From the NCBI GenBank assembly GCA_023382975.1, contig JAHDXO010000026.1:47087-111086 (forward strand): a stretch of DNA of 64,000 bases, read 5' to 3'. Of the stretch, positions 1 through 9,000 are shown piece after piece (position 1 is the first letter of the stretch; every line of letters begins with the position of its first letter). The position numbers and the translations under genes are program-made. The notes beneath the pieces were generated by a model. The model saw only the letters and a program-made list of their open reading frames with translations. It was not told where the DNA came from and searched no databases. Origin of the DNA: Pirellulaceae bacterium. Lineage in GTDB: Bacteria; Planctomycetota; Planctomycetia; Pirellulales; Pirellulaceae.

Positions 1-2339
1 GCGACGTGATCGGCCTGCTGGCGACCGTCGATCCGGACATCGGCGATGCCCACACGTACGAACTGGCTGCGGGCGAGGGCGCCGACGACAATTTCCGCTT
101 CGAAATCGTGGGAGATCAACTGAGACTGGCCGACTTCCTTGATCTGCCGTTCCAGACCACCTACCAGCTTCGCGTCCGGAGTACCGATGCGGGCGGGCTG
201 AGCGTCGAGGAAATGCTGACGGTGGTCGCCAATCTGGCCCCCACCGATGTCACGCTGACGCCGGACACCGTTCAGGCGAACGCTCCCCTCGGCACGCAGG
301 TCGGCATCTTCACCACCGTAGATCCCGACCCCGGCGACACGCACACCTACAGCCTGGTCGCGGGCGTTGGCGACGAAGACAATGCAGCATTTGTCGTCGA
401 CGGAGATCAACTGATGACCGCGGCGGAACTAATGAAACAGACCTATTCGATCCGGGTCCGCAGTACGGACGCCGGGGGACTGATCGTCGAACAGACGCTG
501 CAGGTCACCGTGCTCGGTCTCAACCAGGCGCCCACGGCTGTGCTGCTCTCGCCGGACAGCATCGTAGAGAACGTGCCGATCGGCAGCGTGGTGGGTGTGT
601 TTGCGACCGAGGACCCGAACGAAGGCGATACGCACACGTACAGCCTGATCGAAGGTGACGGCGACGAGGACAACGCGGCGTTTACGATCGTAGGCGACCA
701 ACTGACAACGGCGGTGGAACTGGACCACGAGACGAAAGACACGTACCACATCCGCGTCCGCAGCACAGACAGCGGGGGTTTGAGCGTCGAACGGGCGCTG
801 TCGATCACCGTGATCGATGTGAACGAAGAACCCGCGGCCGTGCTGCTGACGCCCAACAGCGTTTCGCAAGAGACGGAGATCGGCGACGTGATCGGCCTGT
901 TGGCGACCATCGATCCGGACATCGGCGATGCCCACACGTACGAACTGGCTGCGGGCGAGGGAGCCGACGACAATTTCCGCTTCGCAATCGTGGGGGACGA
1001 ACTGAGACTGGCGGGCGAATTGGACTTGACCACTCAGACGATCTACCAACTCCGCGTCCGCAGCACCGATGCGGGCGGGCTGAGCGTCGAGGAAATGCTG
1101 ACGGTGGTCGCCAACTCGGCGCCCACGGCTATGCTGCTCTCGCCGGACAGCATCCAAGAGAATGTGCCGGTCGGCAGCGTGGTGGGTGTGTTTACGACCG
1201 AGGACCCGGACGAGGGCGATACGCACACGTACAGCCTGATCGAAGGCGACGGCGACGAGGACAACGCGGCGTTTGCGATCGTAGGCGACCAACTGACAAC
1301 GGCGGTGGAACTGGACTACGAGACGAAAGACACGTACCACATCCGCGTCCGCAGCACGGACAGCGGGGGGCTGAGTGTCGAACGGGCGCTGTCGATCACC
1401 GTCATCGATGTGAACGAAGAACCCACGGCCGTGTTGCTGACGCCCAATAGCGTCTCGCAAGAGACGATGATCGGCGACGTGATCGGCCTGCTGGCGACCG
1501 TCGATCCGGACATCGGCGATGCCCACACCTATGAGCTGGTCGAGGGCGAGGGCGCCGACGACAATTTCCGCTTCGCAATCCTGGGGGACGAACTGAGACT
1601 GGCAAGTGAATTGGACTTGACCACACAGACGATCTACCAGCTTCGCGTCCGCGGCACCGATACCGGCGGCTTGACCATCGAGCAGACGCTGGAAGTCATC
1701 GCCAACCAGGCGCCGACCGAAGTCCTGCTGTCATTGCATGCACCGGTAGAGGAGGCTCCGCCCGGAACGGCAATCGGAGCGTTGACCACGACCGATCCCG
1801 ACGTTGGTGATTGGCATACCTACCAACTGGTCGCTGGTGAGGGCGACGTTGACAACGGGGCATTCTTCCTCGACGGGAACGAAGTGAAGACGGCGGTGCA
1901 ACTGGATCTCGTATCTCGAGAAGGCTATCAGATCCGCGTGTCGAGCACCGACCGTGGCGGCTTATCGGTCGAAGCGATGTTGCAGATCCACGTGAATCAA
2001 GCACCAGTGCATCTGCTGCCAGATCCTCAAACGACCGGGATCAACCAGGAACTGACGTTCTCGGCGGCGACGGCCAACGCGATCGTCATCGACGATGCGG
2101 ATGCTGGCAGCGATGCTCTCAGCGTACAATTGACGCCCGTCGGAGGAACGTTGAACATGGCGGATGAACTGTTTGGCAGTCTCGAAGAACTGAATCAACT
2201 GCTCGACGGACTGATCTTCACGCCGGATAGCGAATTCCAAGGCGAAGCGTTGCTCAATATCTTGACCAATGATCTGGGACACAACGGACTCGGCGGCGCG
2301 CGAACAGCCAACGACCAAATCCTGATTTCGGTGCAGTAG
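1..2339 (+). CDS. Cadherin-like repeat surface protein, 5' end outside the window
   Basis: At least 777 residues, and the frame is open to the left edge, so the real start and any signal peptide lie outside the window. The visible part is a string of about seven homologous domains of roughly 95-100 residues. Each carries an N-x-x-P linker, an acidic D-P-D-x-G-D-x-H-T-Y stretch, and an R-V-R-S-T-D-x-G-G-L strand near its end. These are hallmarks of bacterial cadherin-like domains, whose acidic loops usually bind calcium. A different, roughly 115-residue domain closes the protein. Such proteins are usually secreted or surface-attached and act in adhesion or matrix building; the exact role here is unknown. 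Domains alternate between two subtypes, which reflects a duplicated 591-bp DNA unit. The next gene also encodes an exported protein of beta-sandwich type, so the two may act together. Confidence 0.8.
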   Translation, partial: DVIGLLATVDPDIGDAHTYELAAGEGADDNFRFEIVGDQLRLADFLDLPFQTTYQLRVRSTDAGGLSVEEMLTVVANLAPTDVTLTPDTVQANAPLGTQVGIFTTVDPDPGDTHTYSLVAGVGDEDNAAFVVDGDQLMTAAELMKQTYSIRVRSTDAGGLIVEQTLQVTVLGLNQAPTAVLLSPDSIVENVPIGSVVGVFATEDPNEGDTHTYSLIEGDGDEDNAAFTIVGDQLTTAVELDHETKDTYHIRVRSTDSGGLSVERALSITVIDVNEEPAAVLLTPNSVSQETEIGDVIGLLATIDPDIGDAHTYELAAGEGADDNFRFAIVGDELRLAGELDLTTQTIYQLRVRSTDAGGLSVEEMLTVVANSAPTAMLLSPDSIQENVPVGSVVGVFTTEDPDEGDTHTYSLIEGDGDEDNAAFAIVGDQLTTAVELDYETKDTYHIRVRSTDSGGLSVERALSITVIDVNEEPTAVLLTPNSVSQETMIGDVIGLLATVDPDIGDAHTYELVEGEGADDNFRFAILGDELRLASELDLTTQTIYQLRVRGTDTGGLTIEQTLEVIANQAPTEVLLSLHAPVEEAPPGTAIGALTTTDPDVGDWHTYQLVAGEGDVDNGAFFLDGNEVKTAVQLDLVSREGYQIRVSSTDRGGLSVEAMLQIHVNQAPVHLLPDPQTTGINQELTFSAATANAIVIDDADAGSDALSVQLTPVGGTLNMADELFGSLEELNQLLDGLIFTPDSEFQGEALLNILTNDLGHNGLGGARTANDQILISVQ
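531..1712 (+). repeat. Tandem duplication of a 591-bp two-domain unit
   Basis: Positions 531-1121 and 1122-1712 align end to end with few differences, including long identical runs at third-codon positions. Each unit encodes one domain of each subtype. The start of the window (1 onwards) matches 883 and 1474 onwards, so the array probably continues to the left. Confidence 0.8.
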
Positions 2340-2481
2340 CCATCGCTGCAAGCCTTGCTGGAGCCGATGAACCGATAGCCCCGGAAAAAGTGCTCTTGCC
2401 AAGATTCTGCGGCCTGAGTACCTACGGATTCCGCGAATTCCGGGCTATCCGTTGGGCGTATGCGTTTTGAAAGGAAGCAAA

Positions 2482-3474
2482 ATGGTACGCTGGCGCAGGA
2501 GGATTGGTTTCGAGCGTTTGGAGGCTCGGCACATGTTGAGCCACGTCCTCGCGCACGACGAGGCACCTGCGGTGCATGTCGAAATTGCCGACTTGGCACC
2601 CTCGATATCGGCCGCCGAGTTCACAGCGCCGGTCAACATCAGTGATGGACAAGGGCTGCGCGGGGCCGAAATCCGTCTGTCGTACGACACGACCCTGCTG
2701 AGTGCCGACCGGACCAGCGTTCACGCCGGTTCGATCTGGCCCAGTCACGATACCATGGTGTTCGCCAATGTGGATGATGACAACGGAACCATCGTCGCTT
2801 GGCTGTTCCGGACGGAAGAACTGGATGCGGGCAGCGGAAGCCTGCTGGATGTGGTGTTCCGTACCACCGCAGTCGCCGATTCCGACGTCACGACGTCCCT
2901 GGACTTGACCTCCGTTCGCCTGAACGAGGGTCGGATCAGCGTCGCGCCAACGCCGCAACCAGGCGCCGATGAAACCGACGGCGTCGCCCGCTCTTTCGGT
3001 CAGTCGAGCCTCGACCACTCGCAAGTACCATTGCTCGACCAGGATGCCAGCAGCGCGCCGCTCGGACCCTTTGTCGCACCGTCAGGCCTCGTTTCGAAGG
3101 AGAGCAGCGTCGAAGCAGGTTGGAGCCGAAGTATCCTCCGAATCGGGGCGGAACTGGAAGCAGAACGAGTCGTGCCGATTCAGCCAAGCAAGCCCAACGT
3201 TTGTCTACCGCTGCCTGCTGCGCCGCAGACTTTCCACCAGACTGCGCAGCCGATTCCACAAGTCGATCCGGCGCAGCAGTCCGTGACTCCTCAACCGGGC
3301 CGTTACATGACCTATGCATTCCCCAGCGAACCCACCTCCGCCCAAGCGACGAACCTTGCTCACCGCCGGATCATCGGGCCATTACCGGCTGACGCACCAG
3401 CCTCGCTGCTGCCAACCGACGCGCTGGACTTCGTGCTCCGACACACCGAGTCGTGGCTGCCTGGATCGCCATAG
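2482..3474 (+). CDS. Secreted protein with a cohesin-like domain and a planctomycete-type N-terminal motif
   Basis: 330 residues. I chose ATG 2482 because AAGGAAG stands just upstream; an earlier TTG at 2452 is in frame but has no such site. The N-terminus is basic and then carries F-E-R-L-E-A-R-H-M-L-S. This resembles the LEPR-x-LL motif found at the start of large exported planctomycete proteins. Residues of roughly 30-155 form a beta-rich stretch (I-R-L-S-Y-D, then V-F-R-T) that resembles cohesin or CBM-like modules carrying the I-x-L-x-Y-D signature. The remaining C-terminal half is low-complexity, rich in Ser, Pro, Gln and Ala. It lies 142 bases behind the cadherin-like gene on the same strand. 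The cohesin assignment is inferred from pattern only; no dockerin partner is visible. Confidence 0.55.
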   Translation: MVRWRRRIGFERLEARHMLSHVLAHDEAPAVHVEIADLAPSISAAEFTAPVNISDGQGLRGAEIRLSYDTTLLSADRTSVHAGSIWPSHDTMVFANVDDDNGTIVAWLFRTEELDAGSGSLLDVVFRTTAVADSDVTTSLDLTSVRLNEGRISVAPTPQPGADETDGVARSFGQSSLDHSQVPLLDQDASSAPLGPFVAPSGLVSKESSVEAGWSRSILRIGAELEAERVVPIQPSKPNVCLPLPAAPQTFHQTAQPIPQVDPAQQSVTPQPGRYMTYAFPSEPTSAQATNLAHRRIIGPLPADAPASLLPTDALDFVLRHTESWLPGSP

Positions 3475-3834
3475 AGCGCCCGAAAAAGCCAATTCCCTTC
3501 CGTCTCTACAGGAAACGACTAGAACCGCGCTTCGTACACATGCCCGTAACCTACGCGGCACTTCGCGCGGCTCCAGAGCGTCACGTGCGCAACACTGAGG
3601 CGTTGGAGGAATGCATCACTGACCCCCATGCAAAGTGGCCAGATCATCCTGCAACGCCACCGCACCGACGACCAACCCGAGTACCGCGACCGCACCCGCT
3701 GCGACCATTGGGAAATCCCGATGACGGAAATCGTTGCCACCAGTGAATGAGAACAGGGGGCATCCTGCTTCTCTCGGCCTGAATACGTGCTCTGGCAGCG
3801 GGATGCGAAGTGGATAAAATGATCTGGCAGTGAC
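3475..3834. other. Intergenic stretch, 360 bases, no convincing gene
   Basis: No open frame here has a clear start and protein-like composition over a useful length. A 40-codon frame at 3628-3750 ends in a plausible acidic peptide but has no clear ribosome site and may be a gene relic. The left arm of a 12-base inverted repeat lies at 3759-3770. Confidence 0.5.
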
Positions 3835-4404
3835 TTGCAGAAGGTTGGTACGAAACCGTGTGGTGAGTTCGTGGACGATTCTCAGATCACAGAACCGTTG
3901 GATGCCCGCTGCTTACGGAGACTCAGCAGTGTGCTCACCCCTGTATTCAAGTTCGGCTTCTCGGCCACTCTTATGGGAATCGGGGTCGCTTGCATGTTCA
4001 CGGGCATGAGACAAGCCGCCAACTGGCCAGGCGTTCTCGGCCTGGTACTGCCTGGGGTATTCATCCCGCTGCTTGTGTACTTCTGTCTTCGCCTGAAAAA
4101 GGTAACGGCCTATTGCGATTACCTTGTCATCAGCAATTACATTTCGGAGTGCAGTGTCTCATACGATGATATCGGGGAGATTGAAGGATATCGCGGGCGA
4201 AGTGCAGTCTTCTTGAAGCTTCGGTTGCGGACTGACTGCCGATTCGGACGCTCGATTCACTTCTTGTTGCCATCGACGTTTGACGCGATCGAGTCGCAAC
4301 CGGAGTTTCAATTGTTGCGGGAAAAATGTCCTCGGTTGTGCAAGCAAACGCACAACTGGTGGTTTGGGTCGGTGCAACTGAGGCCGCCTGTCCGCTGTCA
4401 ATGA
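3835..4404 (+). CDS. Small two-helix membrane protein of unknown function
   Basis: 189 residues if the TTG at 3835 is used; this start is weak, and a GTG 12 codons further in is possible. Two hydrophobic helices lie at about 39-58 and 65-84, followed by a soluble half with alternating hydrophobic residues (Y-L-V-I-S-N-Y, I-G-E-I-E-G-Y). That order, a helix pair and then a small beta-rich domain, is seen in bacterial PH-like membrane proteins, but I see no decisive motif. The codon use looks less GC-biased than its neighbours, and perfect 12-base inverted repeats bracket the gene, so it may have arrived by transfer. The function is unknown. Confidence 0.5.
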   Translation: MQKVGTKPCGEFVDDSQITEPLDARCLRRLSSVLTPVFKFGFSATLMGIGVACMFTGMRQAANWPGVLGLVLPGVFIPLLVYFCLRLKKVTAYCDYLVISNYISECSVSYDDIGEIEGYRGRSAVFLKLRLRTDCRFGRSIHFLLPSTFDAIESQPEFQLLREKCPRLCKQTHNWWFGSVQLRPPVRCQ

Positions 4405-4430
4405 GATGCCTCCATCGACATGCGCATGTC

Positions 4431-4452
4431 GGAAAAAAGGGGACATTCTACT
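4431..4452 (+). repeat. Copy of a short GAAAA-rich dispersed element
   Basis: The stretch GAAAAAAGGGGACATTCTAC closely matches GAAAAGGAGACATTCCAC at 9607-9624, at the end of the kinase gene. Only these two copies were seen in the window. Confidence 0.4.
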
Positions 4453-4533
4453 GTTCTGAAAAAGCAGGATGCCGTTCTTCTCATGGCGAAAGCGCTGTGC
4501 TCGCGACGGCGGGGTGCGCAGTTAAGAGTAGAA

Positions 4534-4625
4534 GCGGGACTCGGCCGGTGCGTGTAGGTGGGAAGCACCGGTGGGCTTACGCCCGACCGTTCGCCGGAAT
4601 GTAGCGGGATTCTGCCGGCGCGTGT
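4534..4625 (+). repeat. Imperfect 22-base direct repeats around a small hairpin
   Basis: Positions 4534-4555 and 4604-4625 match at 19 of 22 bases (both begin GCGGGA and end GCGTGT). Between them, 4569-4589 can form a hairpin with GGGC/GCCC arms. They sit just ahead of the methyltransferase gene and could form its leader. Confidence 0.45.
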
Positions 4626-4671
4626 GCGCTGGGACACCAATCGACTTATCTTTTCGCGACAGGAGATGACC

Positions 4672-5457
4672 ATGAAACGAACATTCGTACTTCTTGGCGG
4701 CTTTGTCGCCTACGGGGCGTTCTTGGCTGCCTTTGTGTATCTGATGGCCTTCATGGCGGGCGTGGGGGTTCCCAAGGGAATCGACGACGGCACCACGGCG
4801 TCGATGGGCTGGGCGATGGCGATCAATTCGCTGCTCGTGAGTTTGTTCGCTTTGCAGCATGCCGTGATGGCGCGGGACGCCTTCAAATCGCGCTGGACTC
4901 GCCTTGTCCCGTGGGCGCTGGAACGCAGCGTCTTCGTGCTGGCAGCCAGCTTGGTTCTGGGCCTGCTGTTTTGGCAATGGCGTGCGATCCCGCAGGTCGT
5001 GTGGGACATTCAGGTGCCTTGGTTGCAAGCCGTCGTTTGGAGTTTGTTCGTCCTCGGCATTGCGACGGTGTTGTACACCAGTTTTCTGATCGACCACTTT
5101 GACCTGTTCGGCCTGCGGCAAGTGTGGCTGCATTATCGAGGACGTCCCTATACACACATCCCTTTCGTGGTGCGGTCGCTGTATAAGTGGGTCCGACATC
5201 CGATGATGGTAGGTTTCTTGCTAACCCTGTGGGCTGCTCCAACCATGACGATGGGGCGGCTGCAGTTCGCCTTGTTGATGACGGCTTACATTCTGGTGGG
5301 CGTTGTCATGGAGGAACGGAGTCTGTTAAGAAAGCTCGGGGAAGACTATCGTAGGTATTGCCAAACGACGCCGATGTTGATTCCGTTGCCGCTGCGGTGG
5401 CGGCCTTGGAGAACGCGTGAGGCAGTCCCGATGGCACCCGAGGGCCACGTGGCATGA
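4672..5457 (+). CDS. mddA: NnrU/MddA-like membrane S-methyltransferase (methanethiol methyltransferase candidate)
   Basis: 261 residues from ATG 4672, which has AGGAG six bases upstream; ATG 4666 is too close to that site. Five to six hydrophobic helices span the chain. Near the C-terminus it has the pattern of the isoprenylcysteine-methyltransferase-like fold: a Y-K-W-V-R-H-P-M-M-V-G-F helix, then E-E-R and G-E-D-Y-R-R-Y, then P-M-L-I-P. That ending matches MddA, which uses S-adenosylmethionine to methylate methanethiol to dimethyl sulfide in the membrane. NnrU-type proteins share the fold, so the substrate is inferred. The stop overlaps the start of the sigma-factor gene by four bases, implying co-translation with a regulator, which is unusual for this family. 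Confidence 0.7.
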   Translation: MKRTFVLLGGFVAYGAFLAAFVYLMAFMAGVGVPKGIDDGTTASMGWAMAINSLLVSLFALQHAVMARDAFKSRWTRLVPWALERSVFVLAASLVLGLLFWQWRAIPQVVWDIQVPWLQAVVWSLFVLGIATVLYTSFLIDHFDLFGLRQVWLHYRGRPYTHIPFVVRSLYKWVRHPMMVGFLLTLWAAPTMTMGRLQFALLMTAYILVGVVMEERSLLRKLGEDYRRYCQTTPMLIPLPLRWRPWRTREAVPMAPEGHVA

Positions 5458-6068
5458 CCGAGACTCTTGAGGCAGTGCTGGTAGACCTGGCGCGCGAAGG
5501 CGATCGGCAAGCGATGGGCAATCTGCTGGAGCGGCATCAGGACCGGCTCCTGCGGCTGGTCCGCTTCCGGTTGGACCGGCGACTTCAGGGGCGAGTCGAT
5601 CCCGCCGATGTCTTGCAGGAGGCCTTCATCGATGTGACGCGCCGCCAAGGCGAGTTGCCGCAGCAGGCGGACGGCCCCTTGTTCCACTGGCTGCGGTATC
5701 TCGTGTTGCAGAAGTTGGCCGAGGTGCATCGGCGGCATCTGGGCGTCCAGGCTCGCGACGCGACGCGCGAAGTGTCCATCTACGACGCGAGTGCCGCCAA
5801 CGTCAGTTCGGCGGTGTTGGCGGGGCAGTTGCTGGGAAAGCTGACCAGCCCCAGCCAGGCGGCGATGCAGGCCGAGTTGAAGTATCGTCTGGAGCAAACC
5901 CTGGACGCCATGAGTTCCCTGGACCGTGAGATCATTGTCTTGCGGCACTTCGAGCAACTGTCCAACGCCGAAGCGGCCCACGTGCTGGGCATCAGCGACA
6001 CGGCCGCCAGCACCCGCTACGTGCGGGCCATCCGGCGGCTTCGGCAAACGCTGGAAGGTGAGCCATGA
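5454..6068 (+). CDS. ECF-type RNA polymerase sigma factor
   Basis: 204 residues. The N-terminal half has sigma region 2 features: L-L-E-R-H-Q-D-R-L-L-R-L-V-R, then D-V-L-Q-E-A-F and F-H-W-L-R-Y-L. The C-terminal part is a sigma region 4 helix-turn-helix (L-D-R-E-I-I-V-L-R-H-F, L-S-N-A-E-A-A-H-V-L-G-I-S, then R-Y-V-R-A-I-R-R-L). It should direct RNA polymerase to a specific set of promoters. The start overlaps the stop of the methyltransferase gene (ATGA), and its own stop overlaps the kinase start in the same way. Planctomycetes commonly pair this kind of sigma factor with a Ser/Thr kinase carrying WD40 repeats, so the kinase is its likely control partner. No anti-sigma factor gene is visible. 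Confidence 0.9.
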   Translation: MTETLEAVLVDLAREGDRQAMGNLLERHQDRLLRLVRFRLDRRLQGRVDPADVLQEAFIDVTRRQGELPQQADGPLFHWLRYLVLQKLAEVHRRHLGVQARDATREVSIYDASAANVSSAVLAGQLLGKLTSPSQAAMQAELKYRLEQTLDAMSSLDREIIVLRHFEQLSNAEAAHVLGISDTAASTRYVRAIRRLRQTLEGEP

Positions 6069-9000
6069 CCGTCATCGGACCCGTCCGCCCAAGTCACGAA
6101 ACCCGTCTGCCGGCCACGGAGCGGCTGGACATCGAGCAGGTGGCCGAGGAATATCTCGAACGCCGACGCCACGGCGAGAAACCGTCGGTGGACGAGTATG
6201 CCCGGCGCTATCCCGAGCTGGCGGACGAAATACGCGAACTGTTCCCGACGCTGGCGATGCTCGAGGATTGTGCGTCCGCGGGGGGAAAGCCGACGGGCTC
6301 GCCACCGGGCGACGACTGGAGGTTGCTTTCCGAACCGATCGGCGAGTACCGGATTATCCGCGAAATCGGCCGCGGCGGCATGGGAGTGGTTTACGAAGCG
6401 GAACATCAAACGTTGCGGCGGCGAGTGGCGCTCAAACTGCTGCCGCGAGACGCGGCAGCTCATCCGTCCAGCCTGGCGAGATTCCTCCGCGAAGCCCGGG
6501 CGGCGGGCCGGATGCACCACAGCAACATCGTGTCCGTGTTCGAGGTGGGAGTCCATCACGACCGGCACTTCTATGCCATGCAGTACATTCACGGTCAGAA
6601 CCTGGACGCCGTGATCGAGGAACTTCGCCAGCTTCGCCGGTTGGAACGCACACGCCAGGGGCTGGATGCTACGCAACCCGATCAAGTCGCCAGCGATCCG
6701 CGCGGCGAACTGGGCCGCACGGTGGCGGGCGATCTGCTGACGGGCGAGTTCCGGCAACCGCGGGAGGAAGACGCCGCGGAACCGCCCGTGAGCACCTCGT
6801 CCGAATTCACCAAGGACGGAAACTCCAACGAAGGCTACTTCCAACGAGTCGCCCGCGTCGGCCTGCAGGTCGCCGAGGCGCTCGACTACGCCCACCGCCA
6901 CGGCATCCTGCACCGCGACATCAAGCCGTCGAATCTGATCCTGGACACGTCGGGCACGGTCTGGGTCACGGACTTTGGCCTGGCCAAGCAAGAGGGCGAC
7001 GATTTCACGCATACCGGCGACGTGGTGGGAACGCTCCGCTACATGGCTCCCGAACGGCTGCAAGGTCGAGGCGACGCGCGCAGCGACTTGTACAGCTTGG
7101 GGTTGACGCTGTACGAACTGATCACCCTGCGCCCGGCACTCGACAGCAGCGACCGGGCCGGCCTGATTCGACAGATCGAGTCGGACAACCCGCCGCCGCT
7201 GCGGCAATTGGCCCCGCAGGTGCCGCGGGACTTGGAGACCATCGTTCTGAAAACGATCGAGAAGTCCCCCGCGCACCGCTATCGCTCCGCGGCGGAATTG
7301 GCGGAGGATCTGCGGCTGTTCCTGGCCGACCGTCCTATCCTGGCACGCCGCAGCCTGTGGGCCGAGCGGGTCTGGCGTTGGTGTCGCCGCAACCCGGTAC
7401 CGGCGCTGCTTGCCTCGTGCGTGGGCGCCCTGCTGCTGCTGTTGGCCGTCGGCTCGCTCGCGTTTGCGGTCCTCGCCACGCGTCAATCACAGCGACTGGC
7501 CACCGAGACCCGCCGCGCGATCCAGGCCGAAGAGCAAGCGGTCCTGGCCAAGGACGAAGCCGTCCGGCGTCTGTACGAAGCCCGTCTGGGCCAGGCGCGT
7601 GCCGGACGGTGGAGCGCCCGGCTTGGCCAACATTTCGAGACGCTGGCTTCCCTGCGCCAAGCGGCCGAGATCCTGCCGACTCTGCGACTCGACGCGGTCG
7701 TCGAAGAACAGCAGCGCCAAATCCTGCGCAACGAGGCCATCGCCGCACTGCCGCTGATCGATCTGCGCGAATCCCGGCGTTGGGAGATCCCCGACGACGC
7801 CGTGACGACGGTTGCCCTGCCCCCCGACTACTCGGTCTACGCGATCAGCGACCAGGAGGGCAACTTGACGGTCCGCCAAGTCGCCGATGACGTTCCGCTG
7901 GCCCGTCTGCCCGGACCGGGCCATCGCGCTTGGTCGCTGATGTTCAGTCCCGATGGTCGCTATTTGGCCGGAAAATTCCATCGCGGCACACCCGATCCCA
8001 CTCCGCCGATGGTTCGTGTCTGGGATTGGCGTGCGAACCAATTGCTGATCGAAGAGTCGCAGGAACTGAATCGGGCGCGCATGGCCTTCCGCGGAGACGG
8101 TGGCGAACTCGTGTTGGGGATGGACTATCCCGAGGTTCGTCGGTACGAATTGCCGAGCGGCAAGATCGTTCATCGGCACCGGGGCCGCTCGGATCCCACC
8201 GACCTCTGTTGGGATCCTACAGGCACGAAGATCGCCGTCGCCTATCTGGGAACTGGTCCCGTCGAAATCCTGGAACGCGGGACGGACGAGAGCCAATTCA
8301 TCCAAGTGGCGCCGAATGTCAATGCGATTGCCTGGAGTCCCGACGGAACGATGCTGGCGATGGGAACGGCTCAGGGCCGAATCCACCTGGTACACGACCA
8401 GGCGCCCCATCGCGCGGCTCGCAGGCTCGAAGGGCACTTGAGCAACGTCGTCCAGCTCTGCTTCAATCACGGTGGCGATCTGCTGCTGTCGCGGTCCTGG
8501 GACTCGACGTCGCGTCTCTGGCGAGTGGCCACCGGGCAACAGGTATTGCAGTTCGATGCCATGCTCGAAACCATGCCGCTGTTGGGCACCGGATTCCGGC
8601 ATGACGACCGGCAACTGGCTCTCGCGTCGGGGAAGGCTGCCTTCGGGCTCAGGGACGTCGCCAGTGGCGGTCCCCTGCGAATTCTCTCCGTCGCGGGCAA
8701 TACGCCGGCGCGATCCAATGTGCAGTTTCATCCCGCGCGGCCGGAGCTTCTGGCGTCGTCCACCGCCGACGGTGTCGAACTGTGGGACGCCGGAATGGGA
8801 TGCCGGGTAAAGGTGCTCGCCGCCCCTCGAGCCTGGTCCGCGGTATTCTCGCCGGACGGCTCGGGACTGTTCAGCAGCAGCGCATCGGGCGTGCAGTTCT
8901 GGCCGCTTGCGGACGCCTCGGTCCCGTTGGACGAACTTCAGGTGGGTGATCCCCAGACGATCGTGCCCGCCAATACCGAACGCATCGATCTGGCCGTCCA

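Larger units (their letters stand above)
3759..4473. repeat. Perfect 12-base inverted repeat flanking a one-gene segment
   Basis: GGCATCCTGCTT at 3759-3770 and its complement AAGCAGGATGCC at 4462-4473 enclose the small membrane-protein gene. No transposase or target duplication is visible, so this may be chance or the trace of a mobile cassette. Confidence 0.35.

Noticed and set aside
429..1526. Long open frame of 365 codons on the minus strand opposite the cadherin-like gene
   Set aside because: It mirrors the repeated GC-rich domain sequence, is rich in His, Arg and Gln, and has no start signal. It is a shadow of the plus-strand gene.
2424..2447. Possible further copy of the GAATTC-type palindrome before the cohesin-like gene
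   Set aside because: It shares only GAATTC and partial flanks with the core; too many mismatches to include.
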